From Chloroflexota bacterium (GTDB taxonomy: Bacteria; Chloroflexota; Anaerolineae; UBA4142), in contig JACRBM010000060.1 in NCBI GenBank assembly GCA_016219275.1, forward strand, positions 1 through 64,000: a stretch of DNA of 64,000 nucleotides, given 5' to 3'. How positions within the stretch are numbered: position 1 is the first letter of the stretch; every line of letters starts with the position of its first letter. The position numbers and the translations under genes were made by a program. The notes below the pieces were generated by a model. The model saw only the letters and a program-made list of their open reading frames with translations, made no database searches and had not been told where the DNA came from. Shown one piece after another: positions 24,724-33,335 of the stretch.

Positions 24724-25615
24724 TGACGTATCCCTCCGCGGTGACGGCAAGCCCAATCGAATCTACCGCCAATCCATCCGCGCCCCAATCCGCCACGAGT
24801 TGCAAAAGATAACGACCCGGCTCGGCGGGCGGTTGCCAAATCACACGAGTTTGTTCTTCGATGAGTGTGCCACCCGAAACACTCCAGCGATAGCGCGCAT
24901 CCGCCCACGCGGTTTCCACGGTAAAAGTCAAATCATCGCCCCAGACAATATCCACGACGCGAATTTCTGCCAATGGTAACGGCGCGAGTGATTGCGGTTC
25001 GAGTTCTTTCCATTCGACATTCGCTACATCGAAGGGCTTGAGTTGCAAGGCAAGCGCGCTCGCCTTGTCTCCGCCGATGATCAGTTGATACGACCCAGGA
25101 TTCGCGACGCGGAGAAAGAACGCGCCGTTGCGCGCGGTCGCCGTTTCGATGATCGTGTTGCCGGCTTGCAACGTGATCTTGACCTCGCCGAACGGTTGAT
25201 CTTGTCGGTCGTAGATGGAGCCGCGCACCGCCGCACCATTCAGTGTAGAATCCGTCGTCATCTGCAAACCGCGCAACTGAAAGCGACGCGATGCGACGGG
25301 CGTGGCGGTTGCTTGCGGCGTCGTCGTCCTGGGTGGCGGCGGCGGATCGCAGATGATCGGCGTACGCAACGGCGTTCGCGTCGCCGATGGAACCGGCGAG
25401 GCATCGCGCGGTTGCGTCGGTCGAACCGAAGGCGGCGGTGCGGGATCGCAGATGATCGGACTGGGTCGCGGCAGTGGAGTCGCCGTCCTGGGTGGCGGCG
25501 CGGGATCGCACACCACCGGCGGACAACAACCAGTGAGATTCGCGCCTCCGGACAAGACCATCAAAGCCAGGATGCTTTTCTGCGCGTCGGGTGTCAGTTT
25601 GCGCCACGGAATCAT
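24713..25615 (-). CDS. CDPxPPP-repeat lipoprotein, candidate radical SAM substrate
   Basis: A 300-residue protein that I do not recognise as a named family. A short signal peptide ends at a possible lipobox LTGC (Cys30), directly followed by CPP. Residues 34-95 contain three repeats: VVCDPAPPP, IICDPAPPP and IICDPPPPP, 20 and 33 residues apart, in a Pro/Thr/Arg-rich linker. Residues from about 125 to 200 look like a carboxypeptidase-regulatory-like beta-sandwich (GSIYDRQDQPFGEVKITLQAG, ATARNGAFFLRV), and the C-terminus like a second beta domain (YRWSVSGGTLIEEQTRVIWQPP). Its ATG overlaps the stop of radical SAM enzyme 2, and its end overlaps enzyme 1. Each repeated Cys-Asp-Pro would be an attractive site for crosslinking, but modification is a hypothesis. 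Confidence 0.75.
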   Translation of the reverse strand: MIPWRKLTPDAQKSILALMVLSGGANLTGCCPPVVCDPAPPPRTATPLPRPSPIICDPAPPPSVRPTQPRDASPVPSATRTPLRTPIICDPPPPPRTTTPQATATPVASRRFQLRGLQMTTDSTLNGAAVRGSIYDRQDQPFGEVKITLQAGNTIIETATARNGAFFLRVANPGSYQLIIGGDKASALALQLKPFDVANVEWKELEPQSLAPLPLAEIRVVDIVWGDDLTFTVETAWADARYRWSVSGGTLIEEQTRVIWQPPAEPGRYLLQLVADWGADGLAVDSIGLAVTAEGYVIVG

Positions 25616-27192
25616 TCGGACCTCCGTTCAGTTTCCAGATTCGCGCTGATCTGCGCGCGCCAATCGGCAAGTTCGATCTGCATCTTCAAATCAAAAAGAC
25701 GAATCTGGCTTGCCCACGCAACCACTTGCGCGTTGACGCGATTCACGTCGTAAATGTTCTCGCGCAAATTGTACGCGAGCATTTCTTCGAGCATGGCAAG
25801 CGAGTGATTGTTGACGCGGGCGACCATGTCGCGTAACCGCGCGCCCAAGCCAGGGTCCGCGCGACCTTGACGTCCAAACTCGTACATCATCTGTTCGTAG
25901 CACGCGAGCGAGCATTGTTTGCCGACGCCATTCCCATCATAGTGGCGCTGGCGCATCGTCGCGTACATCATCCGGAACAACAACTCGACGCGTGGATCCG
26001 CCATCGTGTACGTCCACGCCATATAATCGCCGGTCAGCCGACCCGCGCGTTGCAGTTGCGCGAGCATCGGCGTGCCCGCGTACACTTCCATCCGTCCAAA
26101 GCTAAGCGGCGCTTGACCTTCGCCTGCCATCGCGTGAAAGAAATCCAGATTCGCGCGAACGTCTTCCACCGTACTTTCGGGATCGAAAAAAATCATACCA
26201 AAATCCGCGAGCATCCCGACGCGCTGGAGTACTTGGAGCGCGCGCCGATTTTGCGCGACCGTCGTCTTTTTGTTCAAGGTCTGCAGACTGTGATCGGAAC
26301 CAGACTCGACGCCGACGTACGCGCGCACGACCCCCAACGCTAACAGACGGCGAAATAATTCTTCTTCGATGTCGTCCGCGCGACATTTGATGCTCATCAT
26401 CACGTCGAGCCGGCGACCGCGCAATTCGCGTTCCAACTCGGTGATGCGCGGGATACGCGCGCGCCCGGGCGGAAACCATTCGTCGTCGTTGAATATGAAA
26501 AAGCGGACGCCAAACTGGTGATACAATTGCTCCATCTCGTCCACGAGATTCGGCACACTGCGAAAGCGTTGGAGCGCGCCGCGACTTGCGCCGTAGAACG
26601 CGTGGATGCTACAGAACGCGCAATCGCGATAACAACCCCGGCTACCCAGGATGGGCGACACACCGATACCGAGATGATGTTGCGGCGGCGTATCGCGCGC
26701 CGGGAAAGGCAACGTATCCAGGTCTGCGATGAGGGGACGCGCCGCGTTGTTCACGATGCACTCCTCGCGTCGAAACGACAGACCGAGAATCTGATCCCAG
26801 GTTTCGGGCGCAGCGAGGTGTTGGACGAGCTCGACGAGCGTCACTTCGCCTTCGCCGCGCACGACCGAGTTCAACGCCGGATAATCGCGCAGGAGGTCGG
26901 ACGCGGTGAACGTGCAAAAGTGTCCGCCCGCGGTGATGTGGACGTTCGGCAAAAGTTGACGCAACTGTTCGGCGAGCTTCAAGAATTCGGGAGCGCGATA
27001 CTGAAAGATGATGGACAGTCCAATGACGCGCGGCTGTGTGGCGCGTGCGCGCTCGACGACCGCGTCCATCTCGGCGGTGGTACTGAAAGGAACGAGTTCC
27101 ACGACATAACCGCGCTGACGCAATACCGCCGCGAGATAACGCGTCGCGAGATTTTCCAATTCCTCCGCGCCGACCAGCAGAACATCCAGCAT
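25612..27192 (-). CDS. B12-binding-type radical SAM enzyme 2
   Basis: A 526-residue enzyme with the same layout as enzyme 1: an N-terminal cobalamin-binding-type domain (LDVLLVGAEELENLATRYLAAVL, VIGLSIIFQYRAPEF, ITAGGHFCTF), then the radical SAM motif SRGCYRDCAFC (Cys187, Cys191, Cys194), FIFNDDEWFPPGR and AYVGVESGSDHSLQTLNKKTT, and a helical C-terminus. The ATG at 27192 with GGAG six bases upstream is chosen; in-frame codons further upstream fall in a structured leader. It shares ATGA with the lipoprotein gene. The two enzymes resemble each other along their whole length, which suggests duplication with separate roles. Confidence 0.87.
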   Translation of the reverse strand: MLDVLLVGAEELENLATRYLAAVLRQRGYVVELVPFSTTAEMDAVVERARATQPRVIGLSIIFQYRAPEFLKLAEQLRQLLPNVHITAGGHFCTFTASDLLRDYPALNSVVRGEGEVTLVELVQHLAAPETWDQILGLSFRREECIVNNAARPLIADLDTLPFPARDTPPQHHLGIGVSPILGSRGCYRDCAFCSIHAFYGASRGALQRFRSVPNLVDEMEQLYHQFGVRFFIFNDDEWFPPGRARIPRITELERELRGRRLDVMMSIKCRADDIEEELFRRLLALGVVRAYVGVESGSDHSLQTLNKKTTVAQNRRALQVLQRVGMLADFGMIFFDPESTVEDVRANLDFFHAMAGEGQAPLSFGRMEVYAGTPMLAQLQRAGRLTGDYMAWTYTMADPRVELLFRMMYATMRQRHYDGNGVGKQCSLACYEQMMYEFGRQGRADPGLGARLRDMVARVNNHSLAMLEEMLAYNLRENIYDVNRVNAQVVAWASQIRLFDLKMQIELADWRAQISANLETERRSE

Positions 27193-27340
27193 GACCATCT
27201 CCGGCAAAGACCACATCGCGCAAAACAAAAACTCGCTCGGAGCCGCGCCCCAAGCGAGTGAAGAGTCAAGCAAGCATCGTCCAGGGCGCGACCCGGCAGG
27301 GGCAGTCACCCTCGTCAGTAACGTGACCCGACGACCTTGA
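27193..27340 (-). promoter_or_regulatory. Structured leader of the radical SAM operon, possible attenuator or riboswitch
   Basis: About 148 bases between the GH88 stop codon and the radical SAM start. It contains several GC-rich pairable segments (GGGTCAC / GTGAC, GGGTCGCGCCC) and ends in a strong intrinsic terminator only 29 bases before the ATG. That leaves too little room for a separate promoter plus ribosome binding site after the terminator. I could not match it to a known riboswitch class, and the cobalamin-riboswitch box GCCACTG is not seen. Confidence 0.5.
27221..27259 (-). terminator. Intrinsic terminator in the radical SAM leader
   Basis: Minus strand: ACTCGCTTGG pairs with CCGAGCGAGT (ten pairs including one G-T) around a nine-base loop, followed by TTTTGTTTT. 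This is the clearest rho-independent terminator in the window. It ends either the upstream GH88 transcript or a leader RNA. Confidence 0.85.
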
Positions 27341-28498
27341 TTACAAATTCATTCTAGCATGGTTCGGTAGAATTGCAAACGTGTTGGTCGGGGCAAGCCG
27401 GGTCAACGCTTCGACGAAATAATAATCGCCGTAGATCAAACCGTGATCCATCGAATCTTCGGGTTTGGAGCGCGTGCCGTGCAACAGGATGCAGGGTTCG
27501 CGCGTCCCGCGACTGCTATAGTTGTTCCACAGTGATTCCAACATTGCGAGCGCTTCCGCGCGCCAACAATCGGCGTGCGCCGGGTCTGGCTCGAGCGTTG
27601 CCAGGTTCAACAATGCCGATGCCAGGATCGCGCCGGCGGAACTATCGCGCACATCGTTTGGAATCAAGGGGCTGTCGTAATCCCAGTACGGCACGCGATC
27701 GGAAGGCAAGCGGCGCAAGCAATATGCGGCGAGATGGCGCGCGGCGTCGCGAAACCGCGCGTCGCCGGTTTCGCGATAACACTCGACAAAACCGTAGACG
27801 ACCCACGCCTGCCCGCGCGACCAACACGAGGTCGCGCTCAGACCCTGCGCCGTATCTTGCTTGATGAACGCGCCGGTCTCCGGGTCGAAATCGGTCACGT
27901 GTGAGGTTGACCAATCCGCGCGCACATGGCGCTTGAGCGTCGTGTCCGCGTGAGCGATGGCGATATCGGCAAAGTGGCGTTCGCCGGTTTCCTGGCTCGT
28001 CCAAAAAAGCAAGTTCAGATTCATCATCGTGTCAATGATCGCGCGCCCGCGTTCACTGGGCGCGCCATCCAACGCGCCCCACGCTTGGAAGAAATTGCCT
28101 TTGGCATTGAATCGTCGCGCGAGCGTACGCGCGGCTTGAATCGCCGGCGCTTTGAACGACGCATCGCCGGTGAGCCGCCAACCCAGGATGTGCGATAACT
28201 CGAAAAGAAATCCCAGGTCGTGTGTGGTTGTATCGTTCTGGCGCGGCGTGAGTCGCGCGGTCCATGCGCGCGCGGCGCGTTCGAGTGTGTCGTCGCCGGT
28301 GTGCGCGTACGCCAGCCAAAGCAATCCCGTCCAGTGCCCGCCCGTCCAAAAACCATCGTCACTACACAACCATTTGCCATCCTTCGCCAGTTCCGGGAAA
28401 CTCGTTACCGTCGCGAGATTCTGGCGCGTCAGGTCAAGACTGTACGCCAGCGCCGCGGGAACAAAACTAGGCAACGCGCTTGAATGTTCTTGATTCAT
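27341..28498 (-). CDS. Glycoside hydrolase family 88, unsaturated glucuronyl hydrolase type
   Basis: A 385-residue enzyme with the (alpha/alpha)6 fold of unsaturated uronyl hydrolases, which remove the 4,5-unsaturated uronic acid left by polysaccharide lyases. IIDTMMNLNLLFW contains the conserved Asp, and DTAQGLSATSCWSRGQAWVVYGF, VPYWDYDSP and DSSAGAILASALL are family signatures. There is no signal peptide, so it works on imported oligosaccharides. It fits with the heparinase-like lyase and GH2 enzyme upstream in the same direction. The ATG at 28498 gives the normal N-terminus; upstream in-frame codons fall in the repeat at 28.53 kb. Confidence 0.9.
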   Translation of the reverse strand: MNQEHSSALPSFVPAALAYSLDLTRQNLATVTSFPELAKDGKWLCSDDGFWTGGHWTGLLWLAYAHTGDDTLERAARAWTARLTPRQNDTTTHDLGFLFELSHILGWRLTGDASFKAPAIQAARTLARRFNAKGNFFQAWGALDGAPSERGRAIIDTMMNLNLLFWTSQETGERHFADIAIAHADTTLKRHVRADWSTSHVTDFDPETGAFIKQDTAQGLSATSCWSRGQAWVVYGFVECYRETGDARFRDAARHLAAYCLRRLPSDRVPYWDYDSPLIPNDVRDSSAGAILASALLNLATLEPDPAHADCWRAEALAMLESLWNNYSSRGTREPCILLHGTRSKPEDSMDHGLIYGDYYFVEALTRLAPTNTFAILPNHARMNL

Positions 28499-28524
28499 TG
28501 TTGCTTTCTCAACATCTTCGCTAG

Positions 28525-28559
28525 AATCCAGGTTTCCCCGAAGGGAAGACACCTGGATT
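28525..28559. repeat. Inverted repeat between the URO-D-family and GH88 genes
   Basis: AATCCAGGT faces ACCTGGATT, with TTCCCCGAAGGGAA as an inner hairpin. No U-tract follows on the minus strand. Confidence 0.65.
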
Positions 28560-28564
28560 CGTTG

Positions 28565-29728
28565 CTAACCAAACACGCGCCGCATTTTTTCGCAATAGTA
28601 CTGGACATTTTCCCAACGCGCGTCGCCGGGAATGCGATGATCGGGACACGGAATATATCCGCCCAAGTCAACCAACGGACGCAATCGTTCGATCTCGGCG
28701 TCCATCGCGGCATAGTCGCGCGCGAAAACATTTTTGTTCATGCCGCCGACGCCGCGCAATGCTCTGCCGTACTGGGCGCGCCAGGGTTGGATGCTCGCGT
28801 TCCACGTACCGACCTCGATGGGAAACATCGTGTTCACGCCGTTCTCGAGCCAGGTCGGAATCAGCGCGTCAATTTTGCCATCGCAATCGAGCGAGACGTT
28901 GTGAATGTCGTACTGCGCGACCAAATCGGTGAGGCGCTTGTAGTGCGGTCCGATTTTTTTCGCGAACACGCGCGGGTTGATGAGCGGACCGCTGTTGTAA
29001 CAAATGTCTTCCCAGAAATGCGCGTAATCAAACCGCGCGCCGGTTTCTAGAATTGCACGCACACCTTGATAGCACAGGTCGCTCACCGTCACGATGATTT
29101 CGTCAAAGAGCGCGGGATCGTCCGCCATCAAGTAGCTCATCCCAACCAAACCCAGCCAATCGCGAATCACGCCGAGCAGACTGCCGCAGTACAGTCCATA
29201 CGGATTCGCGCGCTCGGTTGATCGCAACGCATCGCATCCGCCGTTATCAAAGCGCAAACTTTTTTCGCCGAAGTGAACCAGCGTGCCGTTGATGCGCGCC
29301 ATATCGAATTGCAAACGCGATTTGAAAATCGCGTCCCACTCTTGGCGGCTTTTGAGCAGGTGATCCACTTCGGTCGGAATCGAGACGACGCCGCGTTTCT
29401 TGATGACCAAGCCGCCGTCTTCATCCAGGAAAATATAGGAACCATCCGCGCGCTCTTCGACGATTTTGCTTTCGATGGGCGGAAACAGACGCGTCTTCCA
29501 ATTGAAATTCGCGCCCCAGTTGAAATCGAAACCGAGGCGACGACTGATCGTCTGGTCAATCAGATTGCCGTCCGCCCAGTTCGTCGCCTCGTCCTGGGTC
29601 AGATGACCTTCTTCCGCCCACCTGGCGAGCAACTCGCGCCAATAACCGAAATGCACGATAGGCAACCGGTCGTACGATTCATAATTGAGAATCGCCAGCG
29701 CGCGCGTCCGATTGTTCATTCGTGTCAT
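28565..29728 (-). CDS. Uroporphyrinogen-decarboxylase-family protein (URO-D fold)
   Basis: A 387-residue URO-D/MtaA-type TIM barrel. RTRALAILNYESYDRLPIVHFGYW at the start and YIPCPDHRIPGD near the end are typical of the non-haem branch of the family, in which a C-terminal Cys/His set often binds zinc for methyl transfer (as in MtaA or CmuA). It is unlikely to act in haem synthesis given its place in a polysaccharide locus. It overlaps the GH2 gene as ATGA. A possible task is removing a methyl group from a methylated sugar, but no corrinoid protein is encoded nearby, so this is speculative. Confidence 0.75.
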   Translation of the reverse strand: MTRMNNRTRALAILNYESYDRLPIVHFGYWRELLARWAEEGHLTQDEATNWADGNLIDQTISRRLGFDFNWGANFNWKTRLFPPIESKIVEERADGSYIFLDEDGGLVIKKRGVVSIPTEVDHLLKSRQEWDAIFKSRLQFDMARINGTLVHFGEKSLRFDNGGCDALRSTERANPYGLYCGSLLGVIRDWLGLVGMSYLMADDPALFDEIIVTVSDLCYQGVRAILETGARFDYAHFWEDICYNSGPLINPRVFAKKIGPHYKRLTDLVAQYDIHNVSLDCDGKIDALIPTWLENGVNTMFPIEVGTWNASIQPWRAQYGRALRGVGGMNKNVFARDYAAMDAEIERLRPLVDLGGYIPCPDHRIPGDARWENVQYYCEKMRRVFG

Positions 29729-31464
29729 TGCCATATCTCGCGCAGGCGATGCGCGGCGAGTTTGGGACGACGGTCGCGCGTAAAGACGCCTTTCAAGTTC
29801 ATCCCGCCCACGCGTTGCACGGCTTGTGATGTTTTGAAATCGCACATGTTCCACACGTGCTCGCCGATGACGAAAGGTTTGCGGCGCAGAACCTGGATGT
29901 ACGCGGCGAGCAGCTCGGCTTGGAATTCTTCCGCGAACATTTCCGGCGGTTGCGCGTGAAAACCGGAAATCGTATCCGCGCCAAACTCGGTCAGGATGAG
30001 CGGCTTGCGGTACTTTTGATACAACGCGTCGAGTTCTGCCGAAAGACACGCCGCGCCTTCGGCAATTTTGCCGGATTGCGAGTACCAGCCAAAGTAACGA
30101 TTGAGACACATCAAGTCGCAAAACTCGAACGACTCTTCGCCGACGCCGATATACGTGGTCAGCGTGATCGGGCGCGTTGGATCGAGCGACTTGCATTGAT
30201 CGTACAGATTTTTGAAAAATGGTTTGGCGGCGGGCAACCACGAATGCGGCTCGTTCGCGATGCTCCACGCGATCACGCTGGGATGATTCTTGTCACGCGC
30301 GACGAGTTCCTGCGTGTACTGCCGGCACAATTCCAAACGACGCGCCAACCCTTCTTCGGCGAAGAACAATCCGACTGCCGGCGTTTCATCAATGACCAAG
30401 AATCCCAGCCGATCCGCCAAGTCCATCATTTGTTCCGAGTACGGGTAATGCGTCGTGCGGAACGAGTTCGCGCCGATCCATTTCATCAGCGCGTAATCCT
30501 TGACGATGAGCGCCGGCATCAAGCCGCGCCCGGCAATGGGGAAATCTTCGTGACGCCCGAAACCTTTGAGATAGATCGGCTTGCCATTCAACAACAATGT
30601 ATCGTCCTGGATTGCAATCGTGCGAATGCCGATGGGCAAGGTGTAGCGGTCGAAGGTTTCACCGCCGCGCGCGAGTTCCACGCTGAGATCGTACAGGTGC
30701 GGTGAATCGGGCGACCACAACGCGGCGTCCGGCACTTGCAATTCGATCTCAGTCGCCGCGCCGGCAATGGTTGTTTCAGTGACAACGTTCGCACCGCGCA
30801 GAGTGAAGCGCGCCGTCGCCGCGTCGCCTTCCTCGCGATTCAATTTGACGCGAACGATCCCGGTGTTTCCGGAAATGCTCGTCGTCACCGTCAAATCGGC
30901 GATGGCTAGGCGCGGTGTCGCGTACACCAAGACCGGGCGATGAATTCCGCAGAATGGAAAAAAGTCGAACGACGCCGGCGGATAATTTTCGGTTTGACTG
31001 ATGAACATGTGTTTGGGATCCGCCGGGACATTGCCGGGTGGGACGCGATCTGGCTCAAGTTCGCCTTCGACGCGCGCGATGAGCACATTGCGCTCGCGCT
31101 GCGCGTAAGGCGTGATGTCGAATTCGAAAGGCAAATGTCCGCCTTCGTGTTGACCGAGCCGCACGCCATTCAACCAGACCTCGGCGAGATAATTCACCGA
31201 GTTGAAACGCACGCGCATGTGTTGGCGCGCTGCGTCCCAGCCCCAGGGCAAATCGAAACGCGTTTGATACCAGGTATTGCCGAGATAATCGCGCCCATCT
31301 TCGAATTGATCGTTCCAACTCGCGGGCACGGCGGCAGGACGCCCGCCGGTAAAACCGGCAGACCAATTCGATTGGCGACCCAGGTTTTCCGGATCGAAAC
31401 GCAAATCCCAGAAACCGGATAGGTCAATGCACTGACGAAACAGATTAGATTGCGGATAAAGCAA
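29725..31464 (-). CDS. Glycoside hydrolase family 2, beta-glucuronidase type
   Basis: A 579-residue enzyme with the usual three-domain start: a jelly-roll sugar-binding domain (LSGFWDLRFDPENLG, PASWNDQFEDGRDYLGNTWYQTRF, VWLNGVRLGQHEGGHLPFEFDIT), an immunoglobulin-like domain, then a TIM barrel. The general acid/base is the Glu in VIAWSIANEPHSW and the nucleophile the Glu in PLILTEFGAD. KGFGRHEDFPIAGRG resembles the beta-glucuronidase active-site loop. No signal peptide is present. The TTG start is backed by GGAGG. It probably hydrolyses glucuronides produced from imported uronate oligosaccharides. Confidence 0.92.
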   Translation of the reverse strand: MLYPQSNLFRQCIDLSGFWDLRFDPENLGRQSNWSAGFTGGRPAAVPASWNDQFEDGRDYLGNTWYQTRFDLPWGWDAARQHMRVRFNSVNYLAEVWLNGVRLGQHEGGHLPFEFDITPYAQRERNVLIARVEGELEPDRVPPGNVPADPKHMFISQTENYPPASFDFFPFCGIHRPVLVYATPRLAIADLTVTTSISGNTGIVRVKLNREEGDAATARFTLRGANVVTETTIAGAATEIELQVPDAALWSPDSPHLYDLSVELARGGETFDRYTLPIGIRTIAIQDDTLLLNGKPIYLKGFGRHEDFPIAGRGLMPALIVKDYALMKWIGANSFRTTHYPYSEQMMDLADRLGFLVIDETPAVGLFFAEEGLARRLELCRQYTQELVARDKNHPSVIAWSIANEPHSWLPAAKPFFKNLYDQCKSLDPTRPITLTTYIGVGEESFEFCDLMCLNRYFGWYSQSGKIAEGAACLSAELDALYQKYRKPLILTEFGADTISGFHAQPPEMFAEEFQAELLAAYIQVLRRKPFVIGEHVWNMCDFKTSQAVQRVGGMNLKGVFTRDRRPKLAAHRLREIWQ

Positions 31465-31479
31465 GGTTGCCTCCGTCGT

Positions 31480-33288
31480 TCATTCGTTTGTTTTCGAGAT
31501 TTCCATTCGCACGCGAAACTGTGGTTCGTCCTGCACGGGTAAGACGACGCTCAATCGCTTGAGAATTTCCGGCTTGGCATTATCGCGGCTCGCTTTTTCC
31601 AGTTGCTCAAGCGCAAAGTGCGCGTCGTTTGGTGTTTCGATGATCAGCCGCAACTCGTGATGCTTGCCGCGGACGAGCGCCGTTGCACCGTTCACCTGTG
31701 CGTCGCACCAGGTCATCAATGCTTCTTCGACCGCGACCGGGTTTTCGGAAAAGCGGAAGACATCATTTAACGTCACGACACCGGCAGGGTCAAGTGTGAT
31801 CTGTCGCCGCGCGCTCGCCAGGTTTGTCACCGCATACGCGCGTGCAAATTCCATCTCGACGCGTTTGACCGGTGCGTTCATCTCGACGTTCACGATTTCG
31901 CCGTGAAACTCGCGCCCCTCTTTCTGCACGTGTCCGCCGACACGCGGCACGCTGTGGCTGTAGGAATTGGCAAACAGGTTTTCATAACGGCGCTGATTGA
32001 AATAGTCGCGCGCGTACAATCCGCGACCTGGGTCGGTGAGCAACGTTTCGTCGTCCACGTGCAAAATGAAACTGCCGATGTCGTTGTGGTTGTGGTTTTC
32101 GTCGTTGTGACCAGCTTTGATCGCGACCACGACCTGGGTATTCTGCGGCGTGCGTGCGACCAGACGCGCGATGCCGCCCAGCGGCAAGTACGTGTCGGTG
32201 ATCGGCGCAGGCGCATGGTACGTGCCATCCCACCACAAGATGCTTCGCAACATCATCGTCAGCCGCCAGTTGGTGTTGCTGGTGAGTTCGCTGGCGACAG
32301 GTGCGGTCAACAAATTCAACAGCGATTTTTCGCCGGTGCGTTCGAGCAAGCGCGCGATGATGCCATGGTTGAAATTGAGCGCGTCGTCGCAATCGGAAAA
32401 GGTCGCGAACTTGGAAGGAGACAGGAGCAACTTGGCGGGGTACGCCGCGATATCGCGCAAGCGTTCCGAGGCAAGCAGATCAATCGCGCCTTTCGTGCGT
32501 GCGCGCAACATTTCCGCCAGCGCGACAAAATTGATCAGCCCATAATGCCAATAGCTGACGCCTTCGGTTGAACTGCCGTCCTGTTCAAATCCCGCGTCCA
32601 AAAAGACGCGCAAACCAGCCAGCGCAATTTCGAGCGCGCGCGCGACGCGCGCCGGTTCCGGTTCAAGCATCAAGAATGTTGCCGCGACCGAACTGTTGCA
32701 CACGCCGTTCCAATTCATCCCGGCTTTGTGCCACCAGTGCAACTGGTGAAAACGCAGGTACGGCTCAAAGAGGCGGCGTTCGATTTCGGCGCGAACCCGC
32801 GCGCGCACTTGGGCATCGAGCGCGTCGCCCAAAAGCGTCAGTGTTTCCGCGAGCGCAAAGCCGGTCTCGGCGGAAAAAAGGTCAATGATGTCTCTTTCGT
32901 GCGCGGGCAAGACCCAGTTCGTTTCTTCGCAAATGTTCCATAGATAATCTTGCACGGCGTCTTTTAGTTCGGATTGACCCAGGAACATTCGCAGCGTCGC
33001 GCTCGCGAGTTTCGCGCGTTTGAGAAAGTACGGTTTCTCGTAATTCGTGCGATCCCCGGTGCGAATGAAATACCGATAGTGCGAAAAAGTCGTCTGCGGA
33101 ATCTGCGCGAGCGATTCGACGATGGATGCAGTCTGCGCGAGAATGATTCGCGTTTGCGGCGCGTCGCGCAAAGTATCCAGGTTCTGGCGCGCGCGGTCCA
33201 GTTCCGGCAAGTGCGCTGTGCCGGGAACGATGAGGCGTTGAATTTCGGCGGCGGTTAGATTTAATGGATCAGTGATTGCTTGTGGCAT
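31480..33288 (-). CDS. Heparinase II/III-family polysaccharide lyase
   Basis: A 602-residue protein with an N-terminal alpha/alpha toroid (FHQLHWWHKAGMNWNGVCNSSVAATFL, EDGSSTEGVSYWHYGL-like segment with catalytic Tyr/His candidates) and a C-terminal beta-sandwich (IKAGHNDENHNHNDIGSFILHVDDETLLTDPGRGLY, the His-rich family signature). Such lyases cleave uronic-acid polysaccharides or oligosaccharides (heparan, alginate) by beta-elimination and yield unsaturated ends, the substrates of GH88. There is no signal peptide, so it probably acts on imported oligomers. ATG at 33288 with GGTGAG upstream. The exact polymer cannot be told from sequence. Confidence 0.88.
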   Translation of the reverse strand: MPQAITDPLNLTAAEIQRLIVPGTAHLPELDRARQNLDTLRDAPQTRIILAQTASIVESLAQIPQTTFSHYRYFIRTGDRTNYEKPYFLKRAKLASATLRMFLGQSELKDAVQDYLWNICEETNWVLPAHERDIIDLFSAETGFALAETLTLLGDALDAQVRARVRAEIERRLFEPYLRFHQLHWWHKAGMNWNGVCNSSVAATFLMLEPEPARVARALEIALAGLRVFLDAGFEQDGSSTEGVSYWHYGLINFVALAEMLRARTKGAIDLLASERLRDIAAYPAKLLLSPSKFATFSDCDDALNFNHGIIARLLERTGEKSLLNLLTAPVASELTSNTNWRLTMMLRSILWWDGTYHAPAPITDTYLPLGGIARLVARTPQNTQVVVAIKAGHNDENHNHNDIGSFILHVDDETLLTDPGRGLYARDYFNQRRYENLFANSYSHSVPRVGGHVQKEGREFHGEIVNVEMNAPVKRVEMEFARAYAVTNLASARRQITLDPAGVVTLNDVFRFSENPVAVEEALMTWCDAQVNGATALVRGKHHELRLIIETPNDAHFALEQLEKASRDNAKPEILKRLSVVLPVQDEPQFRVRMEISKTNE

Positions 33289-33298
33289 ATTCTCACCG

Positions 33299-33331
33299 AA
33301 ACCCGAAGGGTCTTCAACACTCTTCGGGTTT
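33299..33331. repeat. Inverted repeat with AAACCCGAAG ends
   Basis: AAACCCGAAG faces CTTCGGGTTT in the gap between the OppF-type and heparinase-like genes. The same arm sequence forms the strong terminator at 41.2 kb; here the central part is less well paired. Confidence 0.65.
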
Positions 33332-33335
33332 ATCT

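Noticed and set aside
27290-27330. CTGACGAG in the radical SAM leader, as in a hammerhead ribozyme core
   Set aside because: The required GAAA segment and the three stems around it are not present.
28565-30268. A longer reading frame for the URO-D-family gene extending to 30268
   Set aside because: The extra 180 codons lie inside the GH2 gene in another frame and have no family similarity; the start at 29728 overlaps the GH2 stop codon as ATGA.
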